Shown here: one piece after another, positions 54,775 to 64,000 of the stretch
How the letters are laid out: the number at the start of each line of letters is the position of its first letter
Position numbering within the stretch: position 1 is the first letter of the stretch
Assembly (NCBI RefSeq): GCF_040958095.1
Contig: NC_091152.1
Coordinates: forward strand, 19,266,381-19,330,380
Source: Procambarus clarkii
Taxonomy: Eukaryota; Arthropoda; Malacostraca; Decapoda; Cambaridae
DNA length: 64,000 nucleotides
Reading direction: 5' to 3'
The notes under the pieces: model-generated
What the model was told of the DNA's origin: nothing
Seen by the model: only the letters and a program-made list of their open reading frames with translations
Databases searched by the model: none
Made by a program: the position numbers and the translations under genes

Positions 54775-55895
54775 CACGTCAACAGTGAAACGGGGTACAC
54801 TGTACACAGTACTGAGAGTACAGGCAGTACACCAGTACTGAGAGTACAGGCAGTACACCAGTACTGAGAGTACAGGCAGTACACCAGTACTGAGAGTACA
54901 GGCAGTACACCAGTACTGAGAGTACAGGCAGTACCCAGTACTGAGAGTACAGGCAGTACACCAGTACTGAGAGTACAGGCAGTACCCAGTACTGAGAGTA
55001 CAGGCAGTACACCAGTACTGAGAGTACAGGCAGTACACCAGTACTGAGAGTACAGGCAGTACACCAGTACTGAGAGGACAGGCAGTACCCAGTACTGAGA
55101 GTACAGGCAGTACCCAGTACTGAGAGTACAGGCAGTACACAGTACTGAGAGTACAGGCAGTACACCAGTACTGAGAGTACAGGCAGTACACCAGTACTGA
55201 GAGTACAGGCAGTACACCAGTACTGAGAGTACAGGCAGTACACCAGTACTGAGAGTACAGGCAGTACACCAGTACTGAGAGTACAGGCAGTACACCAGTA
55301 CTGAGAGGACAGGCAGTACCCAGTACTGAGAGTACAGGCAGTACATCAGTACTGAGAGTACAGGCAGTACCCAGTACTGAGAGTACAGGCAGTACCCAGT
55401 ACTGAGAGTACAGGCAGTACCCAGTACTGAGAGTACAGGCAGTACACCAGTACTGAGAGTACAGGCAGTACACCAGTACTGAGAGGACAGGCAGTACACC
55501 AGTACTGAGAGTACAGGCAGTACACCAGTACTGAGAGTACAGGCAGTACACCAGTACTGAGAGGACAGGCAGTACACCAGTACTGAGAGTACAGGCAGTA
55601 CACCAGTACTGAGAGTACAGGCAGTACACCAGTACTGAGAGTACAGGCAGTACACCAGTACTGAGAGTACAGGCAGTACACCAGTACTGAGAGTACAGGC
55701 AGTACACCAGTACTGAGAGTACAGGCAGTACACCAGTACTGAGAGTACAGGCAGTACACCAGTACTGAGAGGACAGGCAGTACACCAGTACTGAGAGTAC
55801 AGGCAGTACACCAGTACTGAGAGTACAGGCAGTACACCAGTACTGAGAGTACAGGCAGTACACCAGTACTGAGAGGACAGGTACCCAGTACCCAG
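54775..55895. repeat. 24-26-bp minisatellite, about 45 units
   Basis: The unit is CAGTACACCAGTACTGAGAG plus TACAGG. Variants drop two bases (CAGTACCCAG) or change TACAGG to GACAGG. Both CAGTACTG and GTAC are self-complementary. It begins 40 bp after a SINE-C tail. Confidence 0.95.
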
Positions 55896-55969
55896 TACTT
55901 AACATTCACTTCACACACACACACAGTAGACGTGAACACTGAAACAATCAAGCGTTCTTGAGGTCGAAA

Positions 55970-56230
55970 ACTCTTAAAGAACTCAGTAAAACAGCGCCTT
56001 ACGCAGCTCTACTTTACTGGTCCTTATATTTCACCGGTTACGGCGTGCCACCGGTTGCGTAAGTCTCCGGAGGGCAGCTTGGGTGCGTATATACCAGGGG
56101 GCAGAGTGGTGGCAGGAACTGTTTAGTATTCACAAAGTGTGGAGTGCGTATAGGCTTGGACGGCCCCGGCCTGCCAGGCGTAGGGCGGCTGGCGGGACGG
56201 TTTAGGCGGGAACCTTCCTTAGTCGTGTCT
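55970..56230. other. CpG-rich spacer with TATA-like word
   Basis: Contains GTGCGTATATACCAGGGGG (TATA-like at 56087) in CpG-rich sequence, but no coding start after it. It could be an old promoter or part of a mobile element. Confidence 0.3.
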
Positions 56231-56231
56231 T

Positions 56232-56676
56232 ATTGATTCATGGCAGGCCTGGCCCCTGTGCCAGTGGTGGGACCCGGGGCCAGTGGTGATCCCCGGCGCC
56301 TGTACCAGTGGTGGCCCCCCGGGGCCTGTACCAGTGGGGACCCCTGGCCCCTGTACCAGTAGTGGCCCTTGGGCCCTGTGGTGGCCCCCGGGGCCTGTAC
56401 CAGTGGGGACCCCTGGCCCCTGTACCAGTGGTGGGCCCCGGGGCCAGTGGTGGCCCCCAGCCCCTGTACCAGTGGTGGCCCCCGGGGCCTGTACCAGTGG
56501 TGGCCCCCGGGGCCTGTACCAGTGGTGGCCCCCGGGGCCTGTACCAGTGGTGGCCCCTGGCCCCTGTACCAGTGGTGGCCCCTGGGGCCTGTACCAGTGG
56601 TGGCCCTCGGGGCCTGTACCAGTGGTGGGCCCCGGGCCCTGTGCCAGTGGTGGGCCCCGGGCCCTGTGCCAGTGGT
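56232..56676. repeat. About 26-bp minisatellite, about 17 units, left part
   Basis: The unit is GGGGCCTGTACCAGTGGTGG plus CCCCC, with variable C/G run lengths. The array is cut by an insertion at 56677 and resumes at 58520. Confidence 0.93.
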
Positions 56677-57296
56677 TGTAACACCGTAAAGGTGTTTTGT
56701 TTAGTTTTATTTAATACATACATAGAGATACACGAGTCAGAGACAAGGATCTGAGAGGCACCAGTTTGTCGGCCTGAAACTCACACCTCTAAGTGTTAAT
56801 GACCACCAAGTGACCTGAGGTCAGCCATGAGAATTTCACCTTGCTTCCGCTAATCTGATAATTGTAGCCGGGTAGGTCCGTCAAACATGCCGACGTTTAG
56901 GTGTGGCTTGGTATAGTGCCTGAGGCTATCTACTTGTGGGCGGAGTTAGCTACTAGGTTCCCCAATATATACCGAGGGAGCATAGGAAGAGAGAAGCAAT
57001 AGACCAGCCAGCAGAGCAGAGGAGAGGCTAATGACCCTAACTAATGACTAATACTAATGATAATAACTAATAAGAACTAATGACCCTCCTCGCTCCTCCC
57101 ACCTCTCTACCTCTCTCACCCCAAACCCTCACTAATTACTTCATTATTCATCTCTTCACTTTCGTTTCTCTTATACGTTTGTGGCAGTGAAGTGTATTCT
57201 AGAGTTCTCTCTAGAGTTTCGGGTAGCTGATCAAGTGACGGCGCCTTGTAGTCTTAGCACCTAGGTAGTCAAATACTAGTAGTCAAATACTAGGTA

Positions 57297-57580
57297 GTCT
57301 CCGTGGTGTAGTGGTAAGACACTCGCCTGGCGTTCCGCGAGCGCTATGTCATGGGTTCGTATCCTGGCCGGGGAGGATTTACTGGGCGCAATTCCTTAAC
57401 TGTAGCCTCTGTTTAACGCAACAGTAAAATGTGTACTTGGATGAAAAAACGATTCTTCGCGGCAGGGATCGTATTCCAGGGACCATAGGATTAAGGACTT
57501 GCCCGAAACGCTACGCGTACTAGTGGCTGTACATGAATGTAACAACTCTTGTATATATCTCAAAAAAAAAAAAAAAAAAA
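57297..57580 (+). mobile_element. SINE-B with poly(A) tail
   Basis: Head GTCTCCGTGGTGTAGTGGTA, B box GGGTTCGTATCC, 3' part TTGCCCGAAACGCTACGCGT (LINE-F-like) and ACTCTTGTATATATCTC before a run of 19 A. CTAGGT flanks it. Nested in the inverted-repeat element. Confidence 0.9.
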
Positions 57581-57765
57581 CCTAGGTTACAAGGTGTTGA
57601 ACGAGAGAGGTTGCCTTAGGAACTCTGGAGGGTGCTCTAGAATAGTTAGCTAACTGGGGACGGGATAACGGACTAGAGAGAGCTGTTTCCCCCGGCCTCG
57701 TTAGTTAACTGGGGGGTGGAATAATGGACAACAGAGATCCATTTCCCCTACCCCCCGTTACCATG

Positions 57766-57796
<31 letters not shown>

Positions 57797-58386
57797 TTAT
57801 TTTCTACCACAGACGTGGCCACACATTTACAATGCTAACCAGCATATATACATTTTCTTCTGTCCTCCATGGACAGGGTTAGAGAAGTGTTAAACATATA
57901 GTTCAAGGGTTTATTGAACACTCAACCACAGAAGGTGATTCGGTGCTTTTAAAATGCTAAGCTAACCTACATACGTAAATACAAAGATACACAGATTTAC
58001 GTATGTCCTACATAAAGTGTTTGATGTGTCTTTTACATAGTGTCATTAATGTACATTCACAAAGGTGAAATGTAATTCTGATCAGCTTCCATATATGCTT
58101 TATACCCATACATATACATACACACACACACATATACATACATATATACACACACACATGCATTCACATACATCTGTCTCATTTACTCTGACAGGGTGAC
58201 GTAGCTGATAAAGAAACTAGTGTGCAATTAAGCACTTAATCACTGAAGGTGATGAAGGTGCTTTTACAAGCTCAGGTTATATAGTTACATCATATACATA
58301 CTATATGAGTACTGGAACACTTGATGATATATTGGACTTGTATCCAAAATTGACCATGTAATGTATCAATCATACAATGTATGTAT
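57766..58386 (-). mobile_element. Poly(A)-tailed retroposon with dimer-like body
   Basis: On the - strand a 621-bp element ends in 28 A (T run at 57766-57793). It is flanked by GTTACCATG at 57757-57765 and 58387-58395. The two halves share words such as GACAGGGT, AGGTGAT and GGTGCTTTTA in the same order, so it may be a dimer. It includes CA/TA microsatellite. No open frame or tRNA head seen. Confidence 0.75.
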
Positions 58387-58519
58387 GTTACCATGGTGGC
58401 AGCGGTGGGATAAGGGAAATGGCTCTCTAAACTCACACCTCTCAGATCCTTGTCTCTGACTCATGTATCTCTATGTATGTATTAAATAAAACTAAACAAA
58501 ACACCTTTACGGTGTTACA

Positions 58520-58600
58520 TGGTGGCCCCCGGGGCGTGTACCAGTGGTGGCCCCTGGGCCCTGTACCAGTTGTGGCCACGGCCCGTGTACCAGTTTCTGG
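58520..58600. repeat. Right remainder of the 26-bp minisatellite
   Basis: About three units (GTGTACCAGTGGTGGCCCCT) continue the array interrupted at 56677. Confidence 0.85.
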
Positions 58601-58759
58601 TGGAGGGGGGGGGGAAAGGTTAGCCTATTAGGAGAGGGTAGATTTGTACAGGGAAATTTAGTTTAGGTATAACTTGACTATGTGTAGTTAGTCATGTTCT
58701 CTGGTGAACACCAGAGTGTTCTCAGCGCTCAGTGTAAGACAGGGATATGATGGACCTGT

Positions 58760-58916
58760 GCAGGCGATGAGTCACAATAACGTGGCTAAAGTGTGTTGAC
58801 CAGACCACACACTAGAAGGTGAAGGGACGACGACGTTTCGGTCCGTCCTGGACCATTCTCAAGTCCATTGTGAAGCGTCGTCGTCCCTTCACTTTCTAGT
58901 GTGTGGTTTGGTCAAC
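58760..58916 (+). mobile_element. PalR-1, copy 4
   Basis: Starts GCAGGCGATGAGTCACAATA, carries the TTTCGGTCCGTCCTGGACCA core and a shortened second arm AGCGTCGTCGTCCCTTCACT. It is flanked by a 13-bp repeat ATGATGGACCTGT (58747-58759 and 58917-58929). Confidence 0.9.
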
Positions 58917-58929
58917 ATGATGGACCTGT

Positions 58930-59395
58930 CATCATCATCCTCTGGCATCATTACTATCCAATGATCTCTTGTGTATTACTCTCGTGTTAATTGTCGTTAT
59001 AGCTCGTCCTCCAAAGAAAGACCCAAAAGTGATTCCATCCACCCGCCAACCCCCCTCAGCTGTTTATGAATGAAAAGCGGTTTACACACGACTCACAACT
59101 GCTGACGTTCGAACACTTCCGGAACAAGTGCTTCACTGACGACTGGTGTTCGAGCCACAACGCTGTAAATGCTTCACCCACGTACTACAAATACAAATAA
59201 TCGCCAACAGAACCTAAACACCTAACCTAACCTATGTCTATATATACACAATATACTAATACATTATAATATTAATTTATATTTGAGAAAATTCCTGTTT
59301 TGAATGAACATCATGTAATAATTGATGAATGCATCTGTGGGGTCGACCACTGAATGGAATGGACTTGAGTCGAGGACGGCCTGCAGTCTTACAGG
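58930..59395. other. Spacer, no gene supported
   Basis: Contains a short CCTAACCTAACCTA run at about 59222; otherwise nothing recognised. Confidence 0.4.
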
Positions 59396-59660
59396 CCAGG
59401 GGCCAGATTCACGAAGCAATTACGCAAGCACTTACGAACCTGAACATCTTTTTCAATCTTTGGCGGCTTTGTTTACAATTATTAAACAGTTAATGAGCTC
59501 CGAAGCACCAGGAGGCTGTTTATAACAATAACAACAGTTGATTGGCAAGTTTTCATGCTTGTAAACTGTTTAATAAATGTAACCAAAGCCGCCAAAGATT
59601 GAGGTAAGTTATACATGTTCGTAAGTGCTTGCGTAACTGCTTCGTGAATCTGGCCCCTGG
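59396..59660. mobile_element. MITE with about 90-bp terminal inverted repeats, copy 2
   Basis: CCAGGGGCCAGATTCACGAAGC at the left is mirrored by GCTTCGTGAATCTGGCCCCTGG at the right. It is closely similar over its whole length to the copy at 52832. It abuts a SINE at 59661. Confidence 0.9.
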
Positions 59661-59860
59661 CTTTCGAAAAGGAAAGGGAACTATGAGGAGAATGCACCAA
59701 GCCATCACGACTATATAGCACTGGGAAGGGGTCAGGATAAGGATTTGGGATGGGACGGAGGGAAAGGAATGGTGCCCCAACCACTTGTGGACGGTCGGGG
59801 GATTGAACGCCGACCTGCATGACGCGAAACCGTCGCTCTACCGTCCAGCGACTTGCGTTA
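59661..59860 (-). mobile_element. SINE-E, tRNA-derived
   Basis: On the - strand: GCTGGACGGTAGAGCGACGG (A-box region), GGCGTTCAATCCCCCGACCG (B box), then CACAAGTGGTTGGGGCACCA and CCAGTGCTATATAGTCGTGA. The tail end meets the MITE. Confidence 0.8.
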
Positions 59861-60086
59861 ATGTGAATAATACAGTTGTCACGGTCAACCAATTAACAAT
59901 ATGACACAGGCTCCAAGCATTGGGTAGTAAATGAGAACATGGTCTTAAACATGGTCCTAAACAGGTTTGGCAGCTTCTTAGACCAAGCTAAGGACAAGAG
60001 ACACAAGAGATCCTTGAGTAACGCGATCTGGCTCCTCGTAGCTCCAACACCAGCCTGGTGCACGGATCACTCGTGCAACTTGCTCA

Positions 60087-60336
60087 GGAGCCGGTCGGCC
60101 GAGCGGACAGCACGCTGGACGCGTGATCCTGTGGTCCCGGGTTCGATCCCGGGCGCCGGCGAGAAACAATGGGCAGAGTTTCTTTCACTCTATGCCCCCT
60201 GTTACCTAGCAGTAAAATAGGTACCTGGGTGTTAGTCAGCTGTCACGGGCTGCTTCCTGGGGGATGGAGGCCTGGTCGAGGACCGGGCCGCGGGACACTA
60301 AAAGCCCCGAAATCATTTCAAGATAACCTCAAGATA
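60087..60336 (+). mobile_element. SINE-A
   Basis: Full copy with perfectly paired CCCGGGTTCGATCCCGGGCG at the B box and the AACCTCAAGATA tail. Confidence 0.92.
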
Positions 60337-60525
60337 GATGCTATCCTAGTGAACACCGCCAATTATATTTGCAAAGTATTAACAGTAGCAAAACCCGTTA
60401 TCTATGATAGCAACTTTATGCATCACAGTAATTATCAGGATAACATCCTCGACACCTTAAAGATATCACACGAAGACATTCGCGTTCACGCACAGCTTGG
60501 TGTATCACGGAGCTGTACACCCCTC
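60337..60525 (+). other. Short open stretch of unknown origin
   Basis: One frame reads AILVNTANYICKVLTVAKPV then IYDSNFMHHSNYQDNILDTL and KISHEDIRVHAQLG without a stop. It has no start and no family I recognise. It could be a transposon coding remnant or chance. Confidence 0.3.
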
Positions 60526-60529
60526 TACC

Positions 60530-60822
60530 TGCCTTGTTGGCTTCTCGTCTCAAATCGGGGGCTCCAGGTTCGATTCCTGGACGGGGCAGAAATGGTTGGT
60601 CACGTTTCCTTTCACCTATTGCTTCTCTTCACCTAGAATTAAATAGGCACCCGGGAGTTAGAAAGCTGTTGTGGGTTGCATCCTGGAGGGGGGGGGGGGG
60701 TCAGTAGTGAGACCTCCATACACGTTTAAACCTTTGTAGTTCTGTACACCAGTTGATTGACGGTTGAGAGGCGGGACCAAAGAGCCAGAGCTCAACCCTC
60801 GCAAACACAACTAGGTGAGTAC
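60530..60822 (+). mobile_element. SINE-C: tRNA-like head plus LINE-1 tail
   Basis: Head GCCTTGTTGGCTTCTCGTCT, B box AGGTTCGATTCCTGG, body ATAGGCACCCGGGAGTTAGA, tail CAGTTGATTGACGGTTGAGA and AACACAACTAGGTGAGTACA. Confidence 0.85.
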
Positions 60823-60851
60823 ACACACACACATACCACATATGTTAGTGA

Positions 60852-60857
<6 letters not shown>

Positions 60858-60930
<73 letters not shown>
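60858..60930. repeat. TA microsatellite
   Basis: About 36 TA units directly downstream of a SINE-C tail. Confidence 0.97.
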
Positions 60931-60931
<1 letters not shown>

Positions 60932-60974
60932 CAAGACCCAAAGTTCACAGTTAACCTGAGTTAATCTCTAATGT

Positions 60975-61766
60975 ACTACAACCATCCAATTACCCACTAC
61001 ATAAGCCAATCACCCACAACCACTAGCCAATCACCCACAACCACTAGCCAATCACCCACAACCACTAGCCAATCACCCACTACATAAGCCAATCACCCAC
61101 AACAACTAGCCAATCACCCACTACATAAGCCAATTACCCACAACCACTAGCCAATCACCCACAACCACTAGCCAATCACCCACTACATAAGCCAATCACC
61201 CACAACAACTAGCCAATCACCCACTACATAAGCCAATCACCCACAACCACTAGCCAATCACCCACAACCACTAGCCAATTACCCACTACATAAGCCAATC
61301 ACCCACAACAACTAGCCAATCACCCACTACATAAGCCAATCATCCACAACCACTAGCCAATCACCCACTACCACAAACCAATCACCCACAACAACTAGCC
61401 AATCACCCACAACAACTAGCCAATCACCCACTACATAAGCCAATCACCCACAACCACTAGCCAATCACCCACAACAACTAGCCAATCACCCACTACATAA
61501 GCCAATCACCCACAACCACTAGCCAATCACCCACTACCACAAACCAATCACCCACAACAACTAGCCAATCACCCACAACAACTAGCCAATCACCCACAAC
61601 AACTAGCCAATCACCCACTACCACAAGCCAATCACCCACAACCACTAGCCAATCACCCACTACCACAAACCAATCACCCACAACAACTGGCCAATCACCC
61701 ACAACAACTAGCCAATCACCCACAACAACTAGCCAATCACCCACTACCACAAGCCAATCACCCTCA
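60975..61766. repeat. 20/21-bp minisatellite, about 38 units
   Basis: Units CCAATCACCCACAACCACTAG, CCAATCACCCACAACAACTAG and CCAATCACCCACTACATAAG alternate in recurring orders, suggesting block copying. Confidence 0.95.
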
Positions 61767-61775
61767 AGAAAATAG

Positions 61776-62058
61776 TTTTTTTTTTTTTTTTTGAGATATA
61801 TACAAGAGTTGTTACATGGTTGTAGAGCCACTAGTACGCGTAGCGTTTCGGGCAAGTCCTTAATCCTATGGTCCCTGGAATACGATCCCCGCCGCGAAGA
61901 ATCGTTGTTACAACCAAGTACACATTTTACTGTTGCGTTAAACAGAGGCTACAGTTAAGGAATTGCGCCCAGTAAATCCTCCCCGGCCAGGATACGAACC
62001 CATGACAAAGCGCTCACGGAACGCCAGGCGAGTGTCTTACCACTACACCACGGAGACT
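61776..62058 (-). mobile_element. SINE-B with poly(A) tail
   Basis: The - strand head AGTCTCCGTGGTGTAGTGGT, B box GGGTTCGTATCC and poly(A) (T run at 61776-61792) match the copy at 57297 closely. Confidence 0.9.
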
Positions 62059-62322
62059 GTCATTGGGAGTTGACAAGTTGAGATATGATGCAGTACAATG
62101 CTTGAGCCTCTGTGACAAGTCCAACCACTCACTAATTAGGTTAAGTACCGTTGGGTCTGGCAGTTAGTGGCCGGGTGACCCCCATGGTCATTAGACCACC
62201 TCGTCTCGGTAAGGGTGACTGCCTCAACCACACCATTAGCGGTCGCAACGAGGTGTCATCACACTTTCAATTGTAGAAAATAACTGGTTCAATCCATTAG
62301 CAAAAACGTCTTGGGCAGCGTA
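62059..62322. other. Spacer before the terminal array
   Basis: No coding or repeat signal that I can support. Confidence 0.4.
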
Positions 62323-62324
62323 AA

Positions 62325-64000
62325 CCCATCCTGTGGGCGGTGGTGGACCCCCATACCCATCCTGTGGGCGGTAGTGGGCCCCATACCCAACCTGTGGGTG
62401 GTGGTGGACCCCCATACCCATCCTGTGGGCGGTGGTGGGCCCCATACCCATCCTGTGGGTGGTGGTGGGCCCCATACCCATCCTGTGGGTGGTGGTGGGC
62501 CCCATACCCATCCTGTGGGCGGTGGTGGACCCCATACCCATCCTGTGGGCGGTGGTGGACCCCCATACCCATCCTGTGGGCGGTGGTGGGCCCCATACCC
62601 AACCTGTGGGTGATGGTGGACCCCCATACCCATCCTGTGGGCGGTGGTGGGCCCCATACCCATCCTGTGGGCGGTGGTGGGCCCCATACCCAACCTGTGG
62701 GTGGTGGTGGACCCCCATACCCATCCTGTGGGCGGTGGTGGGCCCCATACCCATCCTGTAGGCGGTGGTGGGCCCCATACCCATCCTGTGGGTGGTGGTG
62801 GGCCCCATACCCATCCTGTGGGCGGTGGTGGTGGACCCCATACCCATCCTGTGGGCGGTGGTGGACCCCATACCCATCCTGTAGGCGGTGGTGGGCCCCA
62901 TACCCATCCTGTGGGCGGTGGTGGGCCCCATACCCAACCTGTGGGTGGTGGTGGACCCCCATACCCATCCTGTGGGCGGTGGTGGGCCCCATACCCATCC
63001 TGTAGGCGGTGGTGGGCCCCATACCCATCCTGTGGGTGGTGGTGGGCCCCATACCCATCCTGTGGGCGGTGGTGGTGGACCCCATACCCATCCTGTGGGC
63101 GGTGGTGGACCCCATACCCATCCTGTAGGCGGTGGTGGGCCCCATACCCATCCTGTGGGTGGTGGTGGGCCCCATACCCATCCTGTGGGCGGTGGTGGAC
63201 CCCCCATACCCATCCTGTGGGTGGTGGTGGGCCCCATACCCATCCTGTAGGCGGTGGTGGGAGACCATACCCATCCTGTGGGCGGTGGTGGGCCCCATAT
63301 CCATCCTGTGGACGGTGGTGGACCCCCATACTCATCCTGTGGGCGGTGGTGGGCCCCCATACCCAACCTGTAGGCCCCCATACCCATCCTGTGGGCGGTG
63401 GTGGACCCCATACCCATCCTGTGGGCGGTAGTGGGCCCCATACCCATCCTGTGGGCGGTGGTGGACCCCATACCCATCCTGTGGGCGGTGGTGGGCCCCA
63501 TACCCATCCTGTGGGTGGTGGTGGTGGACCCCATACCCATCCTGTGGGTGGCGGTGGGCCCCATACACATCCTGTGGGTGGCGGTGGACCCCATACCCAT
63601 CCTGTGGGTGGCGGTGGACCCCCATACCTATCCCGTGGGTGGCGGTGGACCCCATATCCATCCCGTGGGCGGTGATGGACCCCATACCTATCCCGTGGGT
63701 GGCGGTGGACCCCATACCCATCCCGTGGGCGGTGGTGGAACCCATACCAATCCCGTGGGTGGTGGTGGACCCCATACCCATCCTGTGGGTGGCGGTGGAC
63801 CCCATACCTATCCCGTGGGTGGCGGTGGACCCCATACCTATCCCGTGGGTGGTGGTGGACCCCATACCAATCCCATGGATGGTGGTGGACCCCATACCCA
63901 TCCTGTGGGTGGCGGTGGACCCCATACCTATCCCGTGGGTGGCGGTGGACCCCATACCCATCCCGTGGGTGGCGGTGGACCCCATACCCATCCTGCGGGC
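62325..64000. repeat. About 29-bp minisatellite, about 58 units, runs off the window
   Basis: The unit is CCCATACCCATCCTGTGGGC plus GGTGGTGGG; lengths are 28-32 bp. Units alternate GGCGG and GGTGG, and GGGCC and GGACC, in blocks; beyond about 63620 most units read TCCCGTGGG. The array continues past the end. Confidence 0.95.

Larger units (their letters stand above)
56677..58519 (+). mobile_element. Inverted-repeat-bounded insertion, LTR-element-like, broken
   Basis: Begins TGTAACACCGTAAAGGTGTT and ends with its reverse complement; the inverted ends are about 80 bp. TGGT flanks both sides (56673-56676 and 58520-58523). After removal of two nested retroposons the sequence from 56677 to 58393 starts TG and ends CA. 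It is followed by TGGTGGCAGCGGTGGGAT, which looks like a primer-binding site, so an LTR retrotransposon origin is likely. Family unknown; it is broken and carries no recognisable coding region. Confidence 0.55.

Noticed and set aside
54589-55905. Cys/Tyr/Leu-rich frame that could pass for a secreted repeat protein
   Set aside because: Pure translation of the 24-26-bp array with several frames open; it ends in a SINE.

Overview
The window looks like nuclear DNA of a decapod crustacean, possibly crayfish- or lobster-like. The basis is two animal host genes with long introns, dispersed tRNA-derived SINEs and CR1-like LINEs of a kind I associate with decapods, and an extreme load of minisatellites. 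The species assignment is inference; I cannot search a database.

Host genes occupy only the first 12 kb. The last two coding exons of TTC8/BBS8 (BBSome subunit) run on the + strand at 73-1515. A complete seven-exon PSMA6 (20S proteasome alpha1) runs on the - strand from 11992 to 2104. Its exons join without any frame conflict into 246 codons plus a stop, the same length as human PSMA6. The two genes converge tail to tail, with poly(A) signals about 250 bp apart. Their introns carry SINEs, LINE pieces and two kinds of self-complementary repeat. A third possible gene start, an Inr+DPE promoter with a short first coding exon, lies at 39048-39293 on the + strand; no later exons were seen.

From 12 kb to the end the DNA is almost wholly repetitive. 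12-15 kb holds LINE 3' ends and SINEs. 15.1-19.6 kb is a 19-bp minisatellite of about 235 units with internal kilobase-scale duplication. 21271-28267 is a whole-looking Ty3/gypsy element on the - strand, with paired 684-bp LTRs that look identical, a CTAG target duplication and a Gmr1-like domain order (integrase before reverse transcriptase); a solo LTR of the same family lies at 34553-35208. From 28.3 kb to the end, LINE fragments alternate with minisatellites of unrelated unit sequence and mostly 19-29 bp period. Tandem arrays make up about 24.5 kb, or 38% of the window, by my hand estimate.

Several arrays sit inside or directly against LINE coding sequence, which suggests transposon sequence seeds them. 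At least two SINE families share 3' tails with LINEs in the same window, which suggests SINE/LINE partnerships. The huge open frames (up to about 1400 codons) in the arrays are artefacts of stop-free repeat units.
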